From positions 1 to 5,040 of the forward strand of contig JANYCH010000213.1 in the NCBI GenBank assembly GCA_025360395.1: 5,040 nucleotides of DNA, read 5' to 3'. Positions 1-5,040 of this stretch are shown here, piece by piece. The stretch comes from Cytophagales bacterium. GTDB lineage: Bacteria; Bacteroidota; Bacteroidia; Cytophagales; UBA9547. The notes under the pieces are model-generated. The model was not told the origin of the DNA, ran no database searches, and saw only the letters and a program-made list of their open reading frames with translations. The translations under genes and the position numbers were made by a program. The stretch's first letter is position 1, and each line of letters begins with the position of its first letter.

Positions 1-1151
1 ATAAAATGCATGATTTATGTTTGAATGGTGCTGATGTGTATGTAGCTGTTTTTGACGGAGGTTTTCAAAATGCCAATCAAATTGCTTCTTTAAGTCATAT
101 TTTTCAGCAAGGGAGACTGAAATTTACATACAACATTGTAGACCGTGTAGATAATGTTTATTTAAGGCATGTGCATGGTACCAACGTATTGTCATGTTTG
201 GCAGGTTATACTCCAGGTAAACTAATCGGGACCGGCTATGGTGCCGATTTTGCCCTAATTATTACTGAAGATGTTAAAAGTGAAAAGGTAATAGAAGAAT
301 ATTACTGGCTAAAGGGAGCGGAAATCGCTGACAGTTTGGGAGTTGATATTATTTCATCATCTCTCGGATATTATCATTTTGATGATTCTACCGAAGATCA
401 CCAGCTTTCTGAATTGGATGGAAAAACAACAATCATTACAAAAGCAGCATTAATGGCTGCAAGGAAAGGAATGTTGGTTGTGAATAGTGCGGGCAATAAT
501 TATTCCGACAATAGCTGGAGGAAAATCGTATTTCCTTGTGATGCTGATTCAATTTTGTCAGTCGGGGCTGTCGACAATAGTTTTTCAAAATCATCCTTTA
601 GTGCAGTGGGGCCTACAGCAGATGGAAGGATAAAACCAGAGGTGAGTGCTTTTGGATCCGGTGTTACAATTAACAATTCAGGAAACAATTATTATACGGG
701 CTCAGGAACTTCATATTCAGCTCCCTTAGTGGCAGGATTGGCAGCAGGTTTGTGGCAATCTAATAAAAATATTACCAACATAGAATTACGAAATGCCATT
801 ATACAGTCTTCAAGCAACAATTTAAGTCCAAATAATGATATAGGGAATGGAGTGCCTGATTTTGAAAAGGCTTATAATCTTTTAAATTCAAGGATATTTT
901 CCAGGTGTAAAGAGATAATTAATAATTACGATATTTACCCAAATCCTGTTAGCGACTTGTTGACTATCCAATCAGGAAATTTCTCTGAAGGAACTGAATA
1001 TTATTTATTCGACTTAAATGGAAAAGAAATTACCAATGGGAAAATTAATGTACAAAGCTTTGCAAAACTAAAGCTGGATTTTTCTCACCTGGGTCCGGGT
1101 ATTTATATTCTAAAAATCGGAGACAAGCAGCACAAAATAGTAAAAATTTGA
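1..1151 (+). CDS. Subtilisin-like S8 serine protease with T9SS C-terminal sorting domain (5' partial)
   Basis: This is a secreted S8 (subtilase) peptidase that cleaves peptide bonds with an Asp-His-Ser triad. Counting from the first in-window Met (ATG at 6), Asp17 lies in VAVFDGGF, His57 in HGTNV, the oxyanion Asn164 in NSAGNN and the nucleophile Ser236 in GTSYSAP, so all key residues are present. Residues of about 305-381 form a type A T9SS sorting domain, with YPNPVSDLLTIQ at its start, LGPGIYILKI near the end and a basic KIVKI terminus. In this phylum that domain directs export across the outer membrane and is usually removed, with surface attachment or release. The frame is open to the left edge and only 16 residues precede the catalytic Asp. 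The ATG at 6 is therefore almost certainly internal; the signal peptide and any propeptide lie outside the window. The gene ends with TGA, 18 bp before the convergent plsY. The substrate cannot be predicted. Confidence 0.93.
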   Translation, partial: KMHDLCLNGADVYVAVFDGGFQNANQIASLSHIFQQGRLKFTYNIVDRVDNVYLRHVHGTNVLSCLAGYTPGKLIGTGYGADFALIITEDVKSEKVIEEYYWLKGAEIADSLGVDIISSSLGYYHFDDSTEDHQLSELDGKTTIITKAALMAARKGMLVVNSAGNNYSDNSWRKIVFPCDADSILSVGAVDNSFSKSSFSAVGPTADGRIKPEVSAFGSGVTINNSGNNYYTGSGTSYSAPLVAGLAAGLWQSNKNITNIELRNAIIQSSSNNLSPNNDIGNGVPDFEKAYNLLNSRIFSRCKEIINNYDIYPNPVSDLLTIQSGNFSEGTEYYLFDLNGKEITNGKINVQSFAKLKLDFSHLGPGIYILKIGDKQHKIVKI

Positions 1152-1169
1152 TCAGCGATCACGCTTGAA
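1152..1169. terminator. Small hairpin between convergent genes, possible weak terminator
   Basis: The 18-bp gap between the protease and plsY stop codons holds TCAGCG-ATCA-CGCTTGA. It can pair as a six-base-pair stem with one bulged T and a four-base loop. An alternative overlapping dyad is TGATC-AGC-GATCA at 1149-1161. No U-tract follows on either strand, so it does not look like a classical intrinsic terminator. It could serve both convergent transcripts, but this is inferred only from its position. Confidence 0.25.
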
Positions 1170-1820
1170 CTAACTACGTTTCTTTCTGAATAAATAGATC
1201 TTATTTTCTTCTCCGTGAAGTAACCTGATGATATTTTTCTGGTGAGTTAGTACCACAATAGCAAACATCACATATCCAAAAATGACCATAAAATGCTGCG
1301 AAGGTAAAAACCTTGGAGAGAGCATGAGCAAAGGATATGCGAATGCTGCAGTAATAGACCCTAAGGAAACATAATTTGTTGTTAAAAAGATAACAAGAAA
1401 TATTATCAGGCAAATAAGGGCTAATTCCGAGTTGATCCCAAAAACCATTCCCAGTGATGTTGCTACACCTTTTCCACCTTTAAAATTGGCAAATAATGGA
1501 AATATATGACCTACAACAGCAAGAGCGCCAAAAAGCATACCATAAAGCGGAATATACTTTTCATGAATGTTTGTATTGTGGATTAAAATATAAGAAATGA
1601 TGGTAGCTGTCCATCCTTTGAAAGCATCAATAACAAGGACAATTATACCTGGTTTAGTTCCTAAAACCCTAAAAGTGTTTGTAGCACCAGCGTTCCCGCT
1701 TCCAAAATTTCTAACATCAATACCGAAAAAAGCCTCTCCATACCAAATTGCAGTTGGCAGAGAACCAATTGCATAAGCACCTAAACAATAAAGAATCGCT
1801 GTGATAGCATCTAAAACCAT
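1170..1820 (-). CDS. plsY: Glycerol-3-phosphate acyltransferase PlsY
   Basis: PlsY is an integral inner-membrane enzyme that transfers an acyl group from acyl-phosphate (made by PlsX) to the 1-position of glycerol-3-phosphate. This gives lysophosphatidic acid, the first committed step of phospholipid synthesis before PlsC. The three family motifs are visible: GSGNAGATNTFRVLG at residues 40-54, the glycine-rich FKGGKGVAT at 113-121, and THQKNIIRLLHGEENK at 192-207. GSLPTA at 19-24 near the N-terminus is also typical. Hydrophobic stretches near residues 3-24, 58-80, 92-110, 131-165 and 178-192 fit the multi-span topology, and the tail FRKKRS is basic. The length of 216 residues is normal for the family, so the gene looks intact. 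The ATG at 1820 is the natural start; an A-rich leader precedes it rather than a Shine-Dalgarno sequence. The gene stands alone, convergent with the protease and divergent from the lipoprotein gene, without plsX nearby. Confidence 0.96.
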   Translation of the reverse strand: MVLDAITAILYCLGAYAIGSLPTAIWYGEAFFGIDVRNFGSGNAGATNTFRVLGTKPGIIVLVIDAFKGWTATIISYILIHNTNIHEKYIPLYGMLFGALAVVGHIFPLFANFKGGKGVATSLGMVFGINSELALICLIIFLVIFLTTNYVSLGSITAAFAYPLLMLSPRFLPSQHFMVIFGYVMFAIVVLTHQKNIIRLLHGEENKIYLFRKKRS

Positions 1821-1842
1821 ATATTTTCTCTAAATAATTACA

Positions 1843-1869
1843 TTATTGTTAATACAAAGTTAACAATAA
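1843..1869. promoter_or_regulatory. Perfect 10-bp inverted repeat over the plsY promoter, candidate operator
   Basis: TTATTGTTAA (1843-1852) is followed by the 7-bp spacer TACAAAG and its exact reverse complement TTAACAATAA (1860-1869). The dyad covers the candidate plsY -7 box and the likely transcription start. That placement suits a repressor-type operator bound by a dimeric regulator. In RNA it could also form an AU-rich hairpin, but most of the left arm would then lie upstream of the start, making a DNA site more likely. No regulator is encoded nearby, so its identity is unknown. Confidence 0.45.
1855..1862 (-). promoter_or_regulatory. Candidate Bacteroidetes -7 promoter element for plsY
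   Basis: The minus strand reads TAACTTTG here, an exact match to the Bacteroidetes -7 consensus TAnnTTTG. A TTGG lies about 22 bp further upstream (1885-1888) and could serve as a weak -33 element. A start about five to eight bases downstream would give a leader of roughly 30 nucleotides before the ATG at 1820, a normal length. The motif is short and AT-rich, so chance matches occur. Its placement inside a 27-bp dyad adds some weight. Confidence 0.45.
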
Positions 1870-1915
1870 AATTATTAAATATTCCCAACGAGGGTTAGGC
1901 CAAAAAGGTTGTGGC

Positions 1916-1953
1916 TAGCAGAAAGAAAATGGTTTCATAAATGAAATCTGCTA
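1916..1953. repeat. 13-bp palindrome interrupted by 10 bp upstream of the OmpA-family gene
   Basis: The right arm ATGAAATCTGCTA (1941-1953) is continuous. Its reverse complement is present in two pieces: TAGCAGA at 1916-1922 and TTTCAT at 1933-1938, separated by AAGAAAATGG (1923-1932). Two bases (AA, 1939-1940) lie at the centre. Without the 10 bp the arms would match perfectly over 13 bp. The element sits 32 bp before the preferred ATG of the lipoprotein gene and ends 8 bp before the candidate -7 box. It could be a regulator binding site, or a hairpin if transcription starts further upstream. Confidence 0.5.
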
Positions 1954-1961
1954 TAATTGGT

Positions 1962-1969
1962 TATTTTTG
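1962..1969 (+). promoter_or_regulatory. Candidate Bacteroidetes -7 promoter element for the OmpA-family lipoprotein
   Basis: TATTTTTG matches TAnnTTTG exactly. A start about five bases downstream would give a short leader of about 10 nucleotides before the ATG at 1985 and would leave the TTG at 1967 outside the transcript. No convincing TTTG -33 element is seen at the usual distance. The match is in T-rich DNA, so confidence is limited. Confidence 0.35.
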
Positions 1970-1984
1970 ACAAAATTTCGTTTT

Positions 1985-3937
1985 ATGTTCCGCCTGCTTT
2001 ATCTGACAATTTTAACTTTATTGTTTTTAGCCTCCTGTAACTCTGCCAAAAGACATATAAGGCTAGGTGATAAAAGGTTTAAAAAAGGAGAGTTTGATTT
2101 TGCCGCTGAAAATTATAAAACGGCCATTGCAAAAGGAGCCAAAACCGGAGATGTTTACTTTAAGGTTGCTGAAAGTTACAGAAGGTCAAATAGATTAATC
2201 GAAGCAGGGCCTTTTTACAAACAAGCAATTGATGCTGGCGTTAAAAAGGATACAGCATTATTTTTTCAGGCTGTTTATCTTAAGAATCTTGGGGAATATG
2301 AAAATGCAAAGGGAGCATTTAATCAGTATTTAAAAGTTGGTTCAACAACAGATTTTATAAGAAAGGCTAAAAGGGAAGTGGCCTTCTTGGAAAACGTGAG
2401 AACTTTATTACTAAAAGATGTTCCATTTAAAGTTAAAAACGCATCTTCAATAAATACAGAATTCTCAGAGTTCAGTCCGGCTAAATACAAAGACCACGTT
2501 GTTTTTTCTTCAGATCGGGGCATGGACATAACGTATCGTGCTACGGGTAATGGCTTTTACAGTTTGTATGAGTTCAAACCTGATAATTTTGCTGAGGGAA
2601 CAGGTGCATTAACATTATTTGATAAAACCCTTGAGGAAGATGGTGTACATTCTGCCTGTGCAACTTTTACCAAAGATGGCAAAACAATGGTTTTTGCAAA
2701 GAGTAACAATGGTAGCAAAAAAGGAAGCAAGGGAGGCACAATCCAGGAAACTGATTTATATCTTTCAACTTATAACGAAGGAAAATGGTCTATTCCCGTC
2801 ATCATCAGCCCAAGCCTTCCAAATGCCTGGGAATCAACTCCCTGCTTTTCAGCAGACGATAAAATCTTATATTTTTCTTCTAACAGATCGGGAGGTTATG
2901 GTGGGGTAGATATTTATCGTTGTGCTGTTTTAGACAATGGTAAATTTGGAACACCTTACAATCTGGGTTCCAAAATCAACACCTCGGGCAATGAAATGTT
3001 CCCTTTTGTCTCCGGTGACAGCAAACTGTATTTTGCTTCAGATGGCCATGCCGGACTAGGAAGCCTGGACGTATTCATTGCTTCAAAAGATACATCAAGG
3101 AACATCACCATTGAAAACCTTGGTTATCCCATTAACAGTAGTTATGACGATTTTGGCCTAAGTTTTATATCTCCTGAAGTGGGGTATTTTTGTTCAGACC
3201 GACCAGGAGGAAAAGGAAATGACGATATTTATTATTTCGCTTTCTCACCTGATGCACGTAAAAAAGTAGATTATAACCTGGTTGTTTACACTCAAAAAAA
3301 CAATGAAACAGGAAATGATATCCCCCTTGAAGGAGTAAATGTTAAAATGCTAAATGAAAAAGATTCAGTAATTCATGAGTTTGTTTCAAAGCCAGAGGGG
3401 AAAATGGTATTACCGGTACAAACAGAAAAGAATTATAGTTTTGTTGCCACCAAAAAAGGATTTTTTACAAAGAGGCAGACATTTTCTACAGTTGGCAGGA
3501 CAGTCCCTCAATTTCAGTTAAAAGATAGTATTAATGTAATCACCTTTGAAACTGACCTTGATCTTGATTCAATAATTCTTGAAAAGGAGATTGTTCTGGA
3601 TAATATATATTATGATTATAACAAAGCTGATATCAGGCCGGATGCTGCTAAAGAACTTGACAAATTGGTAGGCATATTAAAAGACAACCCTGAAATATCT
3701 ATAGAACTTGGGTCACATACAGATAGCCGAGGTAATAACGATTATAATCTAAAACTATCTCAAAGAAGGGCAGAATCTGCAGTAAATTATATTGTTTCTA
3801 AGGAGGTAAGTGCGGATCGTGTGACCGCAATTGGATATGGTGAAGAAAAACATTTGGTAGAAGATGCCACCACTGAAGAAGAACATCAAATGAACAGAAG
3901 GACAGAATTTAAAGTTGTAAAAATCGGAAAGAGATAA
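1985..3937 (+). CDS. OmpA-family outer-membrane lipoprotein with TPR, PD40 propeller and CRD (PorE-like)
   Basis: This is a periplasmic lipoprotein that probably links the outer membrane to peptidoglycan. Numbered from the ATG, residues 1-18 are a lipoprotein signal peptide with lipobox LASC and lipidated Cys18. No acidic surface-export signal follows the Cys (NSAKRH), suggesting a periplasm-facing anchor. TPR-like helices span about 30-117. Five PD40/WD40-like blades lie near 163-179, 226-241, 286-311, 340-364 and 392-418, with signatures such as YFSSNRSGGYGGVDIY. A CRD-like beta domain covers about 430-512. An OmpA C-terminal domain covers about 535-645, with peptidoglycan-contacting Asp580 in HTDSRG, Arg595 in LSQRRA and the late NRR. 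This order matches PorE of Porphyromonas gingivalis, a T9SS component, but paralogs share it, so no symbol is given. The same frame extends to a TTG at 1967, adding six residues; the ATG is preferred because a -7 box overlaps the TTG. It ends 5 bp from the convergent small gene. Confidence 0.92.
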   Translation: MFRLLYLTILTLLFLASCNSAKRHIRLGDKRFKKGEFDFAAENYKTAIAKGAKTGDVYFKVAESYRRSNRLIEAGPFYKQAIDAGVKKDTALFFQAVYLKNLGEYENAKGAFNQYLKVGSTTDFIRKAKREVAFLENVRTLLLKDVPFKVKNASSINTEFSEFSPAKYKDHVVFSSDRGMDITYRATGNGFYSLYEFKPDNFAEGTGALTLFDKTLEEDGVHSACATFTKDGKTMVFAKSNNGSKKGSKGGTIQETDLYLSTYNEGKWSIPVIISPSLPNAWESTPCFSADDKILYFSSNRSGGYGGVDIYRCAVLDNGKFGTPYNLGSKINTSGNEMFPFVSGDSKLYFASDGHAGLGSLDVFIASKDTSRNITIENLGYPINSSYDDFGLSFISPEVGYFCSDRPGGKGNDDIYYFAFSPDARKKVDYNLVVYTQKNNETGNDIPLEGVNVKMLNEKDSVIHEFVSKPEGKMVLPVQTEKNYSFVATKKGFFTKRQTFSTVGRTVPQFQLKDSINVITFETDLDLDSIILEKEIVLDNIYYDYNKADIRPDAAKELDKLVGILKDNPEISIELGSHTDSRGNNDYNLKLSQRRAESAVNYIVSKEVSADRVTAIGYGEEKHLVEDATTEEEHQMNRRTEFKVVKIGKR

Positions 3938-3942
3938 TTTAA

Positions 3943-4239
3943 CTAATCCTCAAATGCTTCAATCAGCTCCGGAAGCAAGTTTTCTGGGCTGCCAAAATGC
4001 TCTATAAACTCGAACTCTTTGTTCACTTTTGAAAATTCTTTTCTGAATATTTCCCTTGTAGGATTATCAACCCCTCCACTAATAATCACCATATCATAAG
4101 GCCGTTCTCCAAAACTTTTCAAAGCTGATTCTTTATCTGTTACACCAACAGCCTCAAACTCTTTTCCTTTTAAAAAATCCAAAACTGCCAACAGGGTTTC
4201 AGCATGCGGACAAATTACAAAGGCAAGTATTGGTTCCAT
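3943..4239 (-). CDS. Small receiver-like (CheY-like fold) protein lacking the usual phosphorylation site
   Basis: This is a 98-residue soluble protein without signal peptide or membrane span. I do not recognise a named family. The pattern suggests alternating strands and helices: strand ILAFVI (4-9), helix 12-24, strand FEAVGV (28-33), helix 35-43, strand YDMVIIS (48-54), helix 61-70, strand FEFIEH (76-81) and a closing helix with SPENLLPELIEAF (84-96). It resembles a response-regulator receiver reduced to four strand-helix units. The acidic pair expected after strand 1 is replaced by CPH (10-12), the phospho-Asp position after strand 3 reads SGG (54-56), and the usual late Lys-Pro is missing. 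Phosphorylation is therefore unlikely, and a protein-binding or sensory role is possible but unproven. The coding potential is supported by a plausible fold, tight tail-to-tail packing with the lipoprotein gene (5 bp) and a candidate promoter upstream. The ATG at 4239 has no Shine-Dalgarno sequence. Confidence 0.75.
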   Translation of the reverse strand: MEPILAFVICPHAETLLAVLDFLKGKEFEAVGVTDKESALKSFGERPYDMVIISGGVDNPTREIFRKEFSKVNKEFEFIEHFGSPENLLPELIEAFED

Positions 4240-4277
4240 ATCAGGCTTATAGGTATTGGCAAATGGCTGTTAGCATA

Positions 4278-4285
4278 CAAAATTA
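4278..4285 (-). promoter_or_regulatory. Candidate -7 promoter element for the receiver-like gene
   Basis: The minus strand reads TAATTTTG, an exact match to TAnnTTTG. Transcription would begin near 4272 and give a leader of about 33 nucleotides before the ATG at 4239. The -33 region falls in the heptad repeat and shows only T-rich sequence, not a clear TTTG. Confidence 0.4.
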
Positions 4286-4290
4286 TGAAA

Positions 4291-4311
4291 AGCTATTAGC
4301 TAAAAGCTATT
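4291..4311. repeat. Three tandem AGCTAWW heptads in a divergent promoter region
   Basis: AGCTATT, AGCTAAA and AGCTATT follow each other without gaps. This creates an 11-bp direct repeat AAAAGCTATTA (4288-4298 and 4302-4312, period 14) and two inverted repeats, AGCTA-T-TAGCT (4291-4301) and TAGCT-AAA-AGCTA (4297-4309). Two diverged heptads, GGCTGTT and AGCATAC, lie at 4265-4278. The block sits between the two candidate -7 boxes of the divergent genes. It may be a regulator-binding array or a small dispersed intergenic repeat. Confidence 0.55.
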
Positions 4312-4331
4312 ACCCATAAGCTTATTTTTAC

Positions 4332-4339
4332 TATTTTTG
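4332..4339 (+). promoter_or_regulatory. Candidate -7 promoter element for the exonuclease gene, implying a leaderless transcript
   Basis: TATTTTTG matches TAnnTTTG and is identical to the octamer before the lipoprotein gene. It ends only 3 bp before the ATG at 4343, so a start at the usual distance would fall at or next to the start codon. Either the mRNA is leaderless or the match is fortuitous. No clear -33 element is visible. Confidence 0.3.
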
Positions 4340-4342
4340 AAT

Positions 4343-5040
4343 ATGTACGCAGTGGTGGATATTGAAACTACAGGAGGAAACGCCAGCTTTGGGCGGATCA
4401 TTGAAGTGGCTGTGGTAGTTCACGATGGAGAAAAAATCACTGAAACATTTAGCAGCCTTGTAAATCCCTGCTGCATTATTCCCCCTTTTATTACTTCTTT
4501 AACAGGTATCTCTAATAATATGGTGGCAAATGCACCAAAATTTGAAGAAATAGCCGTCCGACTCCACAGGATTACAGAAAATAAAGTATTTGTTGCCCAC
4601 AATGTCAATTTTGATTATTCATTTATTAAGAAAGAATTCTCCCTCCTAAATGTTGATTTTGATCGTAAAAAACTTTGTACAGTAAGATTAGCCAGAAAAC
4701 TGGTTCCTGGTGTAAAGAAATATAATCTCGGAAGTATATGTGGCCATTTTGGTATTACCATTCACGATCGGCACAGAGCTCTTGGGGATGCAGAAGCAAC
4801 TGCAGAATTATTAAATCATCTACTATTAAGAGATCCTAATCAGGAAACTATAAAACATTCTCTTAAGCGTAACAGCAAAGAAATGTCCTTACCCCCTCAC
4901 ATTTCAAGAATCATACTTGATAATTTGCCCAACACCCATGGAGTTTATTTTTTCCATGATTCAACAGGTAAAGTTATTTATGTTGGTAAAGCTATTGATA
5001 TTAAAGATAGAGTAGGACAACATTTTTCGGGAAACACTCA
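4343..5040 (+). CDS. DEDDh (DnaQ-like) exonuclease fused to GIY-YIG (UvrC-type) nuclease domain (3' partial)
   Basis: This is a predicted two-nuclease protein for DNA repair or processing; 232 codons are visible without a stop before the window ends. Residues 1-160 are a DnaQ-like 3'-5' exonuclease domain with all five metal-site residues of the DEDDh class: Asp6 and Glu8 in VVDIETTG, Asp91 in HNVNFD, and His144 with Asp149 in HRALGDAEA. After a linker of about 35 residues, a GIY-YIG domain starts near 196, with the GVY form at 200-202, YVG at 213-215 and Arg223 in DIKDRV, resembling the N-terminal endonuclease half of UvrC. The rest of that domain and any C-terminal region lie outside. Such DnaQ/UvrC-type fusions are known in Bacteroidota and Actinobacteria. 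The ATG is chosen because MYAVVDIETTG is the typical family start, and a stop at 4301-4303 precedes it with no other in-frame ATG between. It is divergent from the receiver-like gene. Confidence 0.9.
   Translation, partial: MYAVVDIETTGGNASFGRIIEVAVVVHDGEKITETFSSLVNPCCIIPPFITSLTGISNNMVANAPKFEEIAVRLHRITENKVFVAHNVNFDYSFIKKEFSLLNVDFDRKKLCTVRLARKLVPGVKKYNLGSICGHFGITIHDRHRALGDAEATAELLNHLLLRDPNQETIKHSLKRNSKEMSLPPHISRIILDNLPNTHGVYFFHDSTGKVIYVGKAIDIKDRVGQHFSGNT

Noticed and set aside
6..8. ATG at position 6 as the true start of the protease
   Set aside because: It would leave no signal peptide, which T9SS cargo requires, and the frame stays open to the window edge.
500..688. A 62-codon minus-strand open frame opposite the protease catalytic region
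   Set aside because: It is antisense to well-conserved subtilase sequence and shows no independent features.
1201..1413. A 70-codon minus-strand open frame inside plsY
   Set aside because: It is an alternative frame of plsY, whose motifs are intact in the main frame.
1952..1957. TATAAT, a perfect enteric-type -10 box, upstream of the lipoprotein gene
   Set aside because: The primary sigma factor of Bacteroidota recognises TAnnTTTG rather than TATAAT. There is no TTGACA at the right distance, and part of the hexamer belongs to the palindrome arm.
1941..1970. Nine-codon open frame (ATG to TGA) overlapping the TTG start, as a possible leader peptide
   Set aside because: It is too short to separate from chance, its ATG lies within the palindrome, and the likely transcript start is downstream of it.
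1821..1984. Small RNA or tRNA gene in the divergent spacer
   Set aside because: No cloverleaf or terminator-like hairpin with a U-tract was seen; the structure present is explained by the two dyads and promoter elements.
2619..2909. A 96-codon open frame on the plus strand inside the lipoprotein gene
   Set aside because: It lies in another frame of a gene with strong domain evidence, and its translation shows no recognisable domain or signal.
4420..4608. A 62-codon minus-strand open frame opposite the exonuclease domain
   Set aside because: It is antisense to coding sequence that carries the DEDDh motifs; no sign of a real gene.

Overview
The window is an AT-rich stretch of a Bacteroidota (Bacteroidetes) genome. 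Three things point there: a subtilase ending in a type IX secretion (T9SS) sorting domain, an outer-membrane lipoprotein with the TPR / beta-propeller / CRD / OmpA layout typical of the phylum, and gene starts without Shine-Dalgarno sequences but with matches to the Bacteroidetes -7 promoter element TAnnTTTG. A member of the Cytophagales or a neighbouring order is plausible, but the genus cannot be told from this window.

Layout. Five protein genes fill the window and alternate strictly in strand (+, -, +, -, +), so each probably has its own promoter. (1) 1-1151 (+): 3' part of a secreted S8 serine protease with a C-terminal T9SS domain; its N-terminus lies upstream of the window. (2) 1170-1820 (-): plsY, the acyl-phosphate:glycerol-3-phosphate acyltransferase of phospholipid synthesis. 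(3) 1985-3937 (+), or from a TTG at 1967: a lipoprotein of about 650 residues with TPRs, a five-bladed PD40 propeller, a carboxypeptidase-regulatory-like domain and a peptidoglycan-binding OmpA domain, the layout of the T9SS component PorE. (4) 3943-4239 (-): a 98-residue protein resembling a shortened receiver domain without the usual acidic phosphorylation site. (5) 4343-5040 (+): the N-terminal half of a DnaQ-like DEDDh exonuclease fused to a UvrC-type GIY-YIG nuclease domain, running off the right edge.

Between the genes. Tail-to-tail pairs are tightly packed (18 bp and 5 bp). The two head-to-head spacers (1821-1984 and 4240-4342) hold the regulatory signals: a 10-bp perfect inverted repeat spanning the presumed plsY -7 box, a 13-bp palindrome interrupted by 10 bp upstream of the lipoprotein gene, and an AGCTAWW heptad repeat between the two divergent promoters at 4240-4342.

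Common theme. The first three genes concern the cell envelope: a protein exported across the outer membrane, membrane lipid synthesis, and an outer-membrane/peptidoglycan anchor that may belong to the export machinery itself. The fifth is a presumed DNA repair or processing nuclease. I see no CRISPR array, tRNA, rRNA, insertion sequence or phage gene. Nothing here is clearly a new system; the most unusual items are the two spacer dyads, the heptad repeat and the degenerate receiver-like protein.
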